From positions 1 through 64,000 of the forward strand of contig NW_027476371.1 of NCBI RefSeq assembly GCF_051020955.1: a DNA stretch of 64,000 nt, read 5' to 3'. Positions 37,477 through 50,084 of this stretch are shown piece by piece. The stretch comes from Megalopta genalis (Eukaryota > Arthropoda > Insecta > Hymenoptera > Halictidae). Positions within the stretch are counted from its first letter, which is position 1. Every line of letters starts with the position of its first letter. The notes below the pieces were generated by a model. It was not told the DNA's origin, made no database searches, and worked only from the letters and a program-made list of their open reading frames with translations. The position numbers and the translations under genes were made by a program.

Positions 37477-40292
37477 AGCTATATCACTTCTATCGCAAAT
37501 ATTTGAAGCTAAATCATTTGTGTCGCATGGATTTGAAGCTAAGCCTTCTACTTCGCATTGATTTGGAACTAAATCATGTGTTTCGCTGGGATTTGAAGCT
37601 AACTCGTTTGTTTCGCATGCATTTGAAGCTATATCAATTGTATCGCAAGTATTTGAAGCTAAATTATTTGTGTCGCATGGCTTTGAGGATAAGCCTTCTA
37701 CTTTGCATTAATTTGAAGGTAAATCACGTGCTTCGCTTGGATTTGAAGCTAACTCGTTTGTTTCGCCTGCATTTGAAGCTATATCATTTATATCGCAAGT
37801 ATGTGAAACTAAATCATTTGTTTCGCATGGATTTGAAGCTAAGCCTTCTGCTTCGCATTGATTTGAAACTAAATCATGCGTTTCGCATGGATTTGAAGCT
37901 AAGCCTTCTACTTCACATTGATTTGAAACTAAATCATGTGGTTCGCATGGATTTGAAGCTAAATCATGTGTTTCGCACAGATTTGAAGCTAACTCGTTTA
38001 TTTCGCCTGCATTTGAAGCTATATCAGTTATATCGCACGTATTTGAAGCTAAATCATTTGTGTCGCATGGCTTTGAGGATAAGCCTCCTACTTCGCATTG
38101 ATTTGAAGGTAAATCATGTGTTTCGCTTGGATTTGAAGCTATCTCGTTTGTTTCGCCTGCATTTGAAGCTATATCATTTATATCGCAAGTATATGAAGCT
38201 AAATCATTTGTGTTGCATGGCTTTGAAGCTAACTCGTTTCTTTCGCCTGCATTGAAGCTATATCACTTCTATCGCAAGTATTTGAAGCTAAATCATTTGT
38301 GTCGCATGGATTTGAAGCTAAACCTTCTACTTCGCATTGATTTGGTACTAAATCATGTGTTTCGCTTGGATTTGAAGCTAACTCGTTTGTTTCGCATGCA
38401 TTTGAAGCTATATCAATTGTATCGCAAGTATTTGAAGCTAAATAATTTGTGTCGCATGGATTTGAAGCTAAGCCTTCTACTTCGCATTAATTTGAAGGTA
38501 AATGACGTGCTTCGCTTGGATTTGAAGCTAACTCGTTTGTTTCGCCTGCATTTGAAGCTATATCATTTACATCGCAAGTATGTGAAACTAAATCATTTGT
38601 TTCGCATGGATTTGAAGCTAAGCCTTCTGCTTCGCATTGATTTGAAACTAAATCATGTGTTTCGCATGGATTTGAAGCTAAGCCTTCTACTTCACATTGA
38701 TTTGAAACTAAATCATGTGGTTCGCATGGATTTGAAGCTAAATCATGTGTTTCGGACAGTTTTGAAGCTAACTCGTTTATTTCGCCTGCATTTGAAGCTA
38801 TATCAGTTATATCGCAAGTATTTGAAGCTAAATCATTTGTGTCGCATGGCTTTGAGGATAAGCCTCCTACTTCGCATTGATTTGAAACTAAACCATTTGT
38901 TTCGCTTGGATTTGAAGCTAAGCCTTCTGCTTCGCATTGATTTGAAACTAAATCATGCGTTTCGCATGGATTTGAAGCTAAGCCTTCTACTTCACATTGA
39001 TTTGAAACTAAATCATGTGGTTCGCATGGATTTGAAGCTAAATCATGTGTTTCGCACAGATTTGAAGCTAACTCGTTTATTTCGCCTGCATTTGAAGCTA
39101 TATCAGTTATATCGCACGTATTTGAAGCTAAATCATTTGTGTCGCATGGCTTTGAGGATAAGCCTCCTACTTCGCATTGATTTGAAGGTAAATCATGTGT
39201 TTCGCTTGGATTTGAAGCTATCTCGTTTGTTTCGCCTGCATTTGAAGCTATATCATTTATATCGCAAGTATATGAAGCTAAATCATTTGTGTTGCATGGC
39301 TTTGAAGCTAACTCGTTTCTTTCGCCTGCATTGAAGCTATATCACTTCTATCGCAAGTATTTGAAGCTAAATCATTTGTGTCGCATGGCTTTGAGGATAA
39401 ACCTCCTACTTCGCATTGATTTGAAACTAAACCATGTGTTTCGCTTGGATTTGAAGCTAACTCGTTTGTATCGCCTGCATTTGAAGCTATATCATTTATA
39501 TCGCAAGTATATGAAGCTAAATCATTTGTGTTGCATGGCTTTGAAGCTAACTCGTTTGTTTCGCCTGCATTGAAGCTATATCATTTATATCGCAAGTATG
39601 TGAAACTAAATCATTTGTTTCGCATGGATTTGAAGCTAAGCCTTCTGCTTCGCATTGATTTGAAACTAAATCATGTGTTTCGCATGGATTTGAAGCTAAG
39701 CCTTCTACTTCACATTGATTTGAAACTAAATCATGTGGTTCGCATGGATTTGAAGCTAAATCATGTGTTTCGCACAGATTTGAAGCTAACTCGTTTATTT
39801 CGCCTGCATTTGAAGCTATATCAGTTATATCGCAAGTATGTGAAACTAAATCATTTGTTTCGCATGGATTTGAAGCTAAGCCTTCTGCTTCGCATTGATT
39901 TGAAACTAAATCATGTGTTTCGCATGGATTTGAAGCTAAGCCTTCTACTTCACATTGATTTGAAACTAAATCATGTGGTTCGCATGGATTTGAAGCTAAA
40001 TCATGTGTTTCGCACAGATTTGAAGCTAACTCGTTTATTTCGCCTGCATTTGAAGCTATATCAGTTATATCGCAAGTATTTGAAGCTAAATCATTTGTGT
40101 CGCATGGCTTTGAGGATAAGCCTCCTACTTCGCATTGATTTGAAACTAAACCATGTGTTTCGCTTGGATTTGAAGCTAACTCGTTTGTTTCGCCTGCATT
40201 TGAAGCTATATCATTTACATCGCAAGTATATGAAGCTAAATCATTTGTGTTGCATGGCTTTGAAGCTAACTCGTTTCTTTCGCCTGCATTGA

Positions 40293-43200
40293 AGCTATAT
40301 CACTTCTATCGCAAGTATTTGAAGCTAAATCATTTGTGTCGCATGGATTTGAAGCTAAGCCTTCTTCTTCGCATTGATTTGGAACTAAATCATGTGTTTC
40401 GCTGGGATTTGAAGCTAACTCGTTTGTTTCGCATGCATTTGAAGCTATATCAATTGTATCGCAAGTATTTGAAGCTAAATCATTTGTGTCGCATGGCTTT
40501 GAGGATAAGCCTTCTACTTTGCATTAATTTGAAGGTAAATCACGTGCTTCGCTTGGATTTGAAGCTAACTCGTTTGTTTCGCCTGCATTTGAAGCTATAT
40601 CATTTATATCGCAAGTATGTGAAACTAAATCATTTGTTTCGCATGGATTTGAAGCTAAGCCTTCTGCTTCGCATTGATTTGAAACTAAATCATGCGTTTC
40701 GCATGGATTTGAAGCTAAGCCTTCTACTTCACATTGATTTGAAACTAAATCATGTGGTTCGCATGGATTTGAAGCTAAATCATGTGTTTCGCACAGATTT
40801 GAAGCTAACTCGTTTATTTCGCCTGCATTTGAAGCTATATCAGTTATATCGCACGTATTTGAAGCTAAATCATTTGTGTCGCATGGCTTTGAGGATAAGC
40901 CTCCTACTTCGCATTGATTTGAAGGTAAATCATTGTTTCGCTTGGATTTGAAGCTATCTCGTTTGTTTCGCCTGCATTTGAAGCTATATCATTTATATCG
41001 CAAGTATATGAAGCTAAATCATTTGTGTTGCATGGCTTTGAAGCTAACTCGTTTCTTTCGCCTGCATTGAAGCTATATCACTTCTATCGCAAGTATTTGA
41101 AGCTAAATCATTTGTGTCGCATGGATTTGAAGCTAAACCTTCTACTTCGCATTGATTTGGTACTAAATCATGTGTTTCGCTTGGATTTGAAGCTAACTCG
41201 TTTGTTTCGCATGCATTTGAAGCTATATCAATTGTATCGCAAGTATTTGAAGCTAAATAATTTGTGTCGCATGGATTTGAAGCTAAGCCTTCTACTTCGC
41301 ATTAATTTGAAGGTAAATGACGTGCTTCGCTTGGATTTGAAGCTAACTCGTTTGTTTCGCCTGCATTTGAAGCTATATCATTTACATCGCAAGTATGTGA
41401 AACTAAATCATTTGTTTCGCATGGATTTGAAGCTAAGCCTTCTGCTTCGCATTGATTTGAAACTAAATCATGTGTTTCGCATGGATTTGAAGCTAAGCCT
41501 TCTACTTCACATTGATTTGAAACTAAATCATGTGGTTCGCATGGATTTGAAGCTAAATCATGTGTTTCGCACAGATTTGAAGCTAACTCGTTTATTTCGC
41601 CTGCATTTGAAGCTATATCAGTTATATCGCAAGTATTTGAAGCTAAATCATTTGTGTCGCATGGCTTTGAGGATAAGCCTCCTACTTCGCATTGATTTGA
41701 AACTAAACCATTTGTTTCGCTTGGATTGAAGCTAACTCGTTTGTTTCGCCTGCATTTGAAGCTATATCATTTATATCGCAAGTATATGAAGCTAAATCAT
41801 TTGTGTTGCATGGCTTTGAAGCTAACTCGTTTCTTTCGCCTGCATTGAAGCTATATCACTTCTATCGCAAGTATTTGAAGCTAAATCATTTGTGTCGCAT
41901 GGATTTGAAGCTAAGCCTTCTACTTCGCATTGATTTGGTACTAAATCATGTGTTTCGCTTGGATTTGAAGCTAACTCGTTTGTTTCGCATGCATTTGAAG
42001 CTATATCAGTTGTATCGCAAGTATTTGAAGCTAAATCATTTGTGTCGCATGGCTTTGAGGATAAGCCTTCTACTTCGCATTAATTGAAGGTAAATCACGT
42101 GCTTCGCTTGGATTTGAAGCTAACTCGTTTGTTTCGCCTGCATTTGAAGCTATATCATTTACATCGCAAGTATGTGAAACTAAATCATTTGTTTCGCATG
42201 GATTTTTGAAGCTAAGCCTTCTGCTTCGCATTGATTTGAAACTAAATCACGTGTTTCGCATGGATTTGAAGCTAAGCCTTCTACTTCACATTGATTTGAA
42301 ACTAAATCATGTGGTTCGCATGGAATTGAAGCTAAATCATGTGTTTCGCACAGATTTGAAGCTAACTCGTTTATTTCGCCTGCATTTGAAGCTATATCAG
42401 TTATATCGCAAGTATTTGAAGCTAAATCATTTGTGTCGCATGGCTTTGAGGATAAGCCTCCTACTTCGCAATGATTTGAAACTAAACCATGTGTTTCGCT
42501 TGGATTTGAAGCTAACTCGTTTGTTTCGCCTGCATTTGAAGCTATATCATTTACATCGCAAGTATATGAAGCTAAATCATTTGTGTTGCATGGCTTTGAA
42601 GCTAACTCGTTTCTTTCGCCTGCATTGAAGCTATATCACTTCTATCGCAAGTATTTGAAGCTAAATCATTTGTGTCGCATGGATTTGAAGCTAAGCCTTC
42701 TACTTCGCATTGATTTGGAACTAAATCATGTGTTTCGCTGGGATTTGAAGCTAACTCGTTTGTTTCGCATGCATTTGAAGCTATATCAATTGTATCGCAA
42801 GTATTTGAAGCTAAATCATTTGTGTCGCATGGCTTTGAGGATAAGCCTTCTACTTTGCATTAATTTGAAGGTAAATCACGTGCTTCGCTTGGATTTGAAG
42901 CTAACTCGTTTGTTTCGCCTGCATTTGAAGCTATATCATTTATATCGCAAGTATGTGAAACTAAATCATTTGTTTCGCATGGATTTGAAGCTAAGCCTTC
43001 TGCTTCGCATTGATTTGAAACTAAATCATGCGTTTCGCATGGATTTGAAGCTAAGCCTTCTACTTCACATTGATTTGAAACTAAATCATGTGGTTCGCAT
43101 GGATTTGAAGCTAAATCATGTGTTTCGCACAGATTTGAAGCTAACTCGTTTATTTCGCCTGCATTTGAAGCTATATCAGTTATATCGCACGTATTTGAAG

Positions 43201-43407
43201 CTAAATCATTTGTGTCGCATGGCTTTGAGGATAAGCCTCCTACTTCGCATTGATTTGAAGGTAAATCATGTGTTTCGCTTGGATTTGAAGCTATCTCGTT
43301 TGTTTCGCCTGCATTTGAAGCTATATCATTTATATCGCAAGTATATGAAGCTAAATCATTTGTGTTGCATGGCTTTGAAGCTAACTCGTTTCTTTCGCCT
43401 GCATTGA
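40293..43407. repeat. Four 779-bp HOR blocks, indel-bearing duplicate
   Basis: This is the duplicate of 32,325-35,440. Block ends at 40,292, 41,070, 41,848, 42,628 and 43,407 give 778, 778, 780 and 779 bp. The irregular lengths are fully explained by one missing base near 40,934, one near 41,726, one near 42,084 and two extra T near 42,203. Confidence 0.9.
40931..42206. other. Second cluster of small indels in one HOR copy
   Basis: Relative to 32.96-34.24 kb: CATTGTTTCG (one base lost) near 40,931, TTGGATTGAA (one T lost) near 41,721, TAATTGAAGG (one T lost) near 42,081 and GATTTTTGAA (two T gained) near 42,201. The partner copy is intact at all four places. Confidence 0.85.
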
Positions 43408-44672
43408 AGCTGTATCACTTCTATCGCAAGTATTTGAAGCAAAATCATTTGTGTCGCATGGATTTGAAGCTAAACCTTCTACTTCGCATTGATTTGGTAC
43501 TAAATCATGTGTTTCGCTTGGATTTGAAGCTAACTCGTTTGTTTCGCATGCATTTGAAGCTATATCAATTGTATCGCAAGTATTTGAAGCTAAATCATTT
43601 GTGTCGCATTGCTTTGAGGATAAGCCTTCTACTTTGCATTAATTTGAAGGTAAATCACGTGCTTCGCTTGGATTTGAAGCTAACTCGTTTGTTTCGCCTG
43701 CATTTGAAGCTATATCATTTACATCGCAAGTATGTGAAACTAAATCATTTGTTTCGCATGGATTTGAAGCTAAGCCTTCTGCTTCGCATTGATTTGAAAC
43801 TAAATCATGTGTTTCGCATGGATTTGAAGCTAAGCCTTCTACTTCACATTGATTTGAAACTAAATCATGTGGTTCGCATGGATTTGAAGCTAAATCATGT
43901 GTTTCGCACAGATTTGAAGCTAACTCGTTTATTTCGCCTGCATTTGAAGCTATATCAGTTATATCGCAAGTATTTGAAGCTAAATCATTTGTGTCGCATG
44001 GCTTTGAGGATAAGCCTCCTACTTCGCATTGATTTGAAACTAAACCATGTTTTTCGCTTGGATTTGAAGCTAACTCGTTTGTTTCGCCTGCATTTGAAGC
44101 TATATCACTTCTATCGCAAGTATTTGAAGCTAAATCATTTGTGTCGCATGGATTTGAAGCTAAGCCTTCTACTTCGCATTGATTTGAAGGTAAATCACGT
44201 GCTTCGCTTGGATTTGAAGCTAACTCGTTTGTTTCGCCTGCATTTGAAGCTATATCATTTATATCGCAAGTATGTGAAACTAAATCATTTGTTTCGCATG
44301 GATTTGAAGCTAAGCCTTCTGCTTCGCATTGATTTGAAACTAAATCATGCGTTTCGCATGGATTTGAAGCTAAGCCTTTTACTTCACATTGATTTGAAAC
44401 TAAATCATGTGGTTCGCATGGATTTGAAGCTAAATCATGTGTTTCGCACAGATTTGAAGCTAACTCGTTTATTTCGCCTGCATTTGAAGCTATATCAGTT
44501 ATATCGCACGTATTTGAAGCTAAATCATTTGTGTCGCATGGCTTTGAGGATAAGCCTCCTACTTCGCATTGATTTGAAGGTAAATCATGTGTTTCGCTTG
44601 GATTTGAAGCTATCTCGTTTGTTTCGCCTGCATTTGAAGCTATATCATTTATATCGCAAGTATATGAAGCTA

Positions 44673-45118
44673 AATCATTTGTGTTGCATGGCTTTGAAGC
44701 TAACTCGTTTCTTTCGCCTGCATTGAAGCTATATCACTTCTATCGCAAGTATTTGAAGCTAAATCATTTGTGTCGCATGGCTTTGAGGATAAACCTCCTA
44801 CTTCGCATTGATTTGAAACTAAACCATGTGTTTCGCTTGGATTTGAAGCTAACTCGTTTGTATCGCCTGCATTTGAAGCTATATCATTTATATCGCAAGT
44901 ATATGAAGCTAAATCATTTGTCTTGCATGGCTTTGAAGCTAACTCGTTTGTTTCGCCTGCATTGAAGCTATATCACATCTATCGCAAGTATTTGAAGCTA
45001 AATGATTTGTGTCGCATGGATTTGAAGCTAAGCCTTCTACTTCGCATTGATTTGGAACTAAATCATGTGTTTCGCTGGGATTTGAAGCTAACTCGTTTGT
45101 TTCGCATGCATTTGAAGC
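44673..45118. repeat. 1,407-bp-spaced repeat pair, first arm
   Basis: It shares with 46,080-46,525 the private TTTGTCTTGCATGG (near 44,918 and 46,325) and TAAATGATTTGTGTCG variants, at a constant 1,407-bp spacing. The partner diverges at about 45,118, where CAATTGTATCGC continues here and CATTTATATCGC continues there. Confidence 0.85.
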
Positions 45119-46079
45119 TATATCAATTGTATCGCAAGTATTTGAAGCTAAATCATTTGTGTCGCATGGCTTTGAGGATAAGCCTTCTACTTCGCATTAA
45201 TTTGAAGGTAAATCACGTGCTTCGCTTGGATTTGAAGCTAACTCGTTTGTTTCGCCTGCATTTGAAGCTATATCATTTATATCGCAAGTATGTGAAACTA
45301 AATCATTTGTTTCGCATGGATTTGAAGCTAAGCCTTCTGCTTCGCATTGATTTGAAACTAAATCATGTGTTTCGCATGGATTTGAAGCTAAGCCTTCTAC
45401 TTCACATTGATTTGAAACTAAATCATGTGGTTCGCATGGATTTGAAGCTAAATCATGTGTTTCGCACAGATTTGAAGCTAACTCGTTTATTTCGCCTGCA
45501 TTTGAAGCTATATCAGTTATATCGCAAGTATTTGAAGCTAAATCATTTGTGTCGCATGGCTTTGAGGATAAGCCTCCTACTTCGCATTGATTTGAAACTA
45601 AACCATGTGTTTCGCTTGGATTTGAAGCTAACTCGTTTGTTTCGCCTGCATTTGAAGCTATATCATTTACATCGCAAGTATATGAAGCTATATCATTTGT
45701 GTTGCATGGCTTTGAAGCTAACTCGTTTCTTTCGCCTGCATTGAAGCTATATCACTTCTATCGCAAGTATTTGAAGCTAAATCATTTGTGTCGCATGGAT
45801 TTGAAGCTAAGCCTTCTACTTCGCATTGATTTGGAACTAAATCATGTGTTTCGCTGGGATTTGAAGCTAACTCGTTTGTTTCGCATGCATTTGAAGCTAT
45901 ATCAATTGTATCGCAAGTATTTGAAGCTAAATCATTTGTGTCGCATGGCTTTGAGGATAAGCCTTCTACTTTGCATTAATTTGAAGGTAAATCACGTGCT
46001 TCGCTTGGATTTGAAGCTAACTCGTTTGTTTCGCCTGCATTTGAAGCTATATCATTTATATCGCAAGTATGTGAAACTA

Positions 46080-46525
46080 AATCATTTGTGTTGCATGGCT
46101 TTGAAGCTAACTCGTTTCTTTCGCCTGCATTGAAGCTATATCACTTCTATCGCAAGTATTTGAAGCTAAATCATTTGTGTCGCATGGCTTTGAGGATAAA
46201 CCTCCTACTTCGCATTGATTTGAAACTAAACCATGTGTTTCGCTTGGATTTGAAGCTAACTCGTTTGTATCGCCTGCATTTGAAGCTATATCATTTATAT
46301 CGCAAGTATATGAAGCTAAATCATTTGTCTTGCATGGCTTTGAAGCTAACTCGTTTGTTTCGCCTGCATTGAAGCTATATCACTTCTATCGCAAGTATTT
46401 GAAGCTAAATGATTTGTGTCGCATGGATTTGAAGCTAAGCCTTCTACTTCGCATTGATTTGGAACTAAATCATGTGTTTCGCTGGGATTTGAAGCTAACT
46501 CGTTTGTTTCGCATGCATTTGAAGC
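46080..46525. repeat. 1,407-bp-spaced repeat pair, second arm
   Basis: This matches 44,673-45,118. It lies at the last HOR blocks before the diverged right flank and is joined on the left to a truncated block (389 bp), consistent with unequal exchange trimming the array edge. Confidence 0.85.
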
Positions 46526-47214
46526 TATATCATTTATATCGCAAGTATGTGAAACTAAATCATTTGTTTCGCATGGATTTGAAGCTAAGCCTTCTGCTTC
46601 GCATTGATTTGAAACTAAATCATGTGTTTCGCATGGATTTGAAGCTAAGCCTTCTACTTCACATTGATTTGAAACTAAATCATGTGGTTCGCATGGATTT
46701 GAAGCTAAATCATGTGTTTCGCACAGATTTGAAGCTAACTCGTTTATTTCGCCCCCATTTGAAGCTATATCAATTATATCGCAAGTATTTGAAGTTAAAT
46801 CATTTGTGTCGCATGGCTTTGAGGATAAGCCTTCTACTTCGCATTAATTTGAAGGTAAATCATGTGTTTCGCTTGGATTTGAAGCTAAGCCTTCTACGTC
46901 GCATTGGTTTGTATCTAAATTATGTGTTTCGCCTGCATTTGAAGCTAAATAATGTTTATCACAATTATCGGAATCTAAACCATTTGTTTCGCAAGAATAT
47001 GAAGCTAAACCATGTGTTTCGCATGAATTAGAAGCTGACTCATGTGTTTCACATAGATTTGAGGCTAACTCGTTTATTTCGCCTGCATTTGAAGCTATAT
47101 CAATTATATTGCAAGTATTTGAATCTGAATCATTTGTGTCGCATGGCTTTGAGGATAAGCCTTCTACTTCGCATTAATTTGAAGGTAAATCATGTGTTTC
47201 GCGTGGATTTGAAG

Positions 47215-48590
47215 CTAACACGTTTGCTTCGCCTGCATTTGAAGCTATATCATTTAATCGCAAGTATGTGAAGCTAAATAATCTGTTTCGCATGAATCTT
47301 AAGATAAATCATGTGTTTCGCATGGAATTGAAGCTACCTGGTTAGTTTCGCCTGCATTTGAAGCTGGTTCACTTGTATCGCAAGTATTTGAAGATAAATC
47401 ATTTGTTTCGTATGAATTTTAAGCTAAATCATGTGTTTCGCATGGAATTGAAGCTACCTGGTTTGTTACGCCTGCATTTGAAGCTATATCATTTACGTCG
47501 CAAAGTATTTGAAGCTAAATCATTTGTTTCGCATGGATTTGAAGTTAAGCCATCTACTTCGCATTGATTTGAAACTAAATCATGTGTTTCGCTTGGATTT
47601 GAAGCTAACTCGTTTGTTTCGCCTGCATTTGAAGCTATATCAATTATATTACAAGTATTTGAAGCTAAGTCATTTGTGTCGCATGGCTTTGAAGATAAAC
47701 CTTCTACTTTGCATTAATTTGAAGGTAAATCATGTGTTTCGTATGGATTTGAAGCTAACTCGTTTGTTTCGCCTGCACTTGAAGCTATATCATTTAATCG
47801 CAGGTATTTGAAGCTAAATCATTCGTATGGCATCGATTTGAAGCTAAGCCTTCTACTTCGCATTGATTTGAAGCTAAATCGTGTGTTTCGCTTGAATTTT
47901 AAACTAACTCGTTTGTTTCGCATGCAGTTGAAGCTAAATCATGTTTATCACAGGTATCTGAAGCTAAACCACTTGTTTCGCAAGTATATGAAGCTAAACC
48001 ATGTGCTTCGCATTGATTTGAAGATAAATCTTGTGTTCCGCGTGGATCTGAAGCTAACTCGTTTGTTTTACCTGCATTTGATGTTATATCATTTATAAAG
48101 CAAGTATTTGAAGCTAAATCATTTGTTTCGCAAGTATTTGAAGAAATATCATTTGTTTCGCATGGATTTGAAGCTACATCATTTGTTTCGCCTGCAGTTG
48201 AATCTATATCACTTATATCGCAAGTATTTGAAGCTAAATCATTTGTTCCGCATGGATTTGAAGCTACGCCTTCTACTTTGCATTGAGTTTTAGCTAAATC
48301 ATGTGTTTCACATGGATTTGATGCTAACTCGTTTGTTTCGCATGCATTTGAAGCTGTACCACATATATTCGCAAGTATTTGAAGCTAAGTCATTTTTTTC
48401 GCATGGATATGAAGCTAAGCCATCTACTTCGCATTGATTTGAAGCTAAATCATGTGTCTCGCTTGGTTTTAATGCTAACTCGTTTGTTTCGCAGGCGGTT
48501 GAAGCTAAATCATGTTTATCACAAGTATCTGAAGCTAAACCACTTGTTTCGCAAGCATATGAAGCTAAACCATGTGCTTCGCATTGATTT
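47215..48590. repeat. 4,168-bp-spaced repeat pair, first arm
   Basis: Stretches at 47,509, 47,808, 48,108 and 48,379 recur at 51,677, 51,976, 52,276 and 52,547. A private extra A near 47,505 (CGCAAAGTATTTG) shifts phase here. The arms differ by scattered substitutions, so the duplication is older than those in the core. Confidence 0.8.
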
Positions 48591-49635
48591 GAAGCTAAAT
48601 CATGTGTTCCGCATGGATTTGAAGATAAATCGTTTGTTTTGCCTACATTTGAAGGTATATCGTTTATATTGCAAGTATTTGAAGCTAAATCAATCGTATG
48701 GCATCGATTTGAAGCTAAGCCTCCTACTTCGCATTGATTTGAAGCTAGATCGTGTGTTTCTCATGGATTTTAAACTAACTCGTTTGTTTCGCATGCAGTT
48801 GAAGCTAAATCATGTTTATCACAAGTATCTGAAGCTAAACCACTTGTTTCGCAAGCATATGAAGCTAAACCATGTGCTTCGCATTGATTTGAAGCTAAAT
48901 CATGTGTTCCGCATGGATTTGAAGATAAATCGTTTGTTTTGCCTACATTTAAAGGTATATCGTTTATATCGCAAGTATTTGAACCTAAATCATTTGTTTC
49001 GTATGAATTTTAAGCTTAATCATGTGTTTCGCATGGAATTGAAGCTACCTGGTTTGTTTCGCCTGCATTTGAAGCTATATCATTTACGTCGCAAGTATTT
49101 GAAGCTAACTCATTTGTTTCGCATGGATATGAAGCTTAGCCATCTACTTCGCATTGATTTGAAGCTAAATCACGTGTCTCGCTTGGTTTTAATGCTAACT
49201 CGTTTGTTTCGCATGCAGTTGAAGCTAAATCATGTTTATCACAAGTATCTGAAGCTGAACCACTTGTTTCGCAAGTATATGAAGCCAAACCATGTGTTTC
49301 GCATTGATTTGAAGCTAAATCTTGTGTTCCGCATGGATCTGAAGCTAACTCGTTTGTTTTGCCTGCATTTGATGTTATATCATTTATATCGCAAGTATTT
49401 GAAGCTAAATCATTTGTTTCGCAAGAAATTTAAGCTAAATCATGTGTTTCGCATGGATTTGAAATTAACTCGTTTGTTTCGCCTGCATTTGAAGCTAAAT
49501 CATGTTTATCACAAGTATCTGAATCTAAACCATTTGTTTCGCAAGGATATCAAGCTAAACCATGTGTTTCGCATTGATTTGAAGATAAATCTTGTGTTCC
49601 GCATGGATCTGAAGCTAACTCGTTTGTTTTGCCTG
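48510..49635. repeat. 7,230-bp-spaced repeat pair, first arm
   Basis: It includes AATCAATCGTATGGC (48,689), also found at 55,919, and the CGCAAGAAATTTAAGC variant near 49,421 and 56,651. The spacing is exactly 241 units. It ends near 49,635, where CCTGCATTTGATG here faces CCTACATTTGAAG in the partner. Confidence 0.8.
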
Positions 49636-49739
49636 CATTTGATGTTATATCATTTATAAAGCAAGTATTTGAAGCTAAATCATTTGTTTCGCAAGTATTT
49701 GAAGAAACATCATTTGTTTCGCATGCATTTGAAGCTGTA

Positions 49740-50084
49740 TCACTTATATTCGCAAGTATTTGAAGCTAAGTCATTTTTTTCGCATGGATATGAAGCTAAG
49801 CCATCTACTTCGCATTGATTTGAAGCTAAATCATGTGTCTCGCTTGGTTTTAATGCTAACTCGTTTGTTTCGCAGGCGGTTGAAGCTAAATCATGTTTAT
49901 CACAAGTATATGAAGCTAAACCATTTGTTTCGCAAGAATATGAAGCTAAACCATGTGTTTCGCTTGGATTTGAAGCTAAATCATGTGTTTCGCATGGATT
50001 TGAAACTAACTCGTTTGTTTCGCCTGCATTTGAAGCTATATCATTTAATCGCAAGTATGTGAAGCTAAATAATCTGTTTCGCAT
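49740..50084 (-). pseudogene. Minus-strand Cys-decapeptide fragment in right flank
   Basis: 114 codons. About ten units follow the x-C-E-T-[NH]-[DE]-L-A-S pattern (SYTCDKHDLASTACETNELA). The first residues (MRNRLFSFTYLRL) come from another frame entered at the TTTAATCGC length variant. The frame is lost at the CTTATATTCGC variant on the other side. No function can be assigned. Confidence 0.2.

Larger units (their letters stand above)
36070..44037. repeat. 7,968-bp HOR, second copy
   Basis: This directly abuts the first copy and matches it to about 44,035. The offset falls to 7,967 and 7,966 bp only because of four small indels at 40,931-42,206. Shared rare variants include CTGTATCACTTC near 35,443 and 43,410 and CGCATTGCTTTG near 35,638 and 43,605. 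At the end the sequence switches from GAAACTAAACC into a shorter chimeric block. Confidence 0.88.
2776..46372. other. Recurrent 1-bp deletion marking HOR block ends (about 52 sites)
   Basis: In the core, the normal CCTGCATTTGAAGC becomes CCTGCATTGAAGC at about 52 places, always just after the CATGGCTTTGAAGCTAAC unit. The first lies at 2,776-2,781 and the last at 46,367-46,372. Spacings are 629, 1,529, 1,589, 779, 719, 1,079, 239, 539 or 929 bp, almost all multiples of 30 minus 1. The deletion shifts all reading frames and creates a TGA in the MDLKLNHLFR frame. It is absent from both flanks as far as I can see, so it arose once and was spread by amplification. Confidence 0.9.
44037..46750. repeat. 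Right edge of HOR core
   Basis: Blocks become irregular: ends at 44,726, 44,965, 45,744, 46,133 and 46,372 give 239, 779, 389 and 239 bp. Sequences are recombinants of 779-family blocks. The last block-end deletion is at 46,372. Near 46,752 a unique CGCCCCCATTTG replaces CGCCTGCATTTG, after which units diverge into the right flank. Confidence 0.75.
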
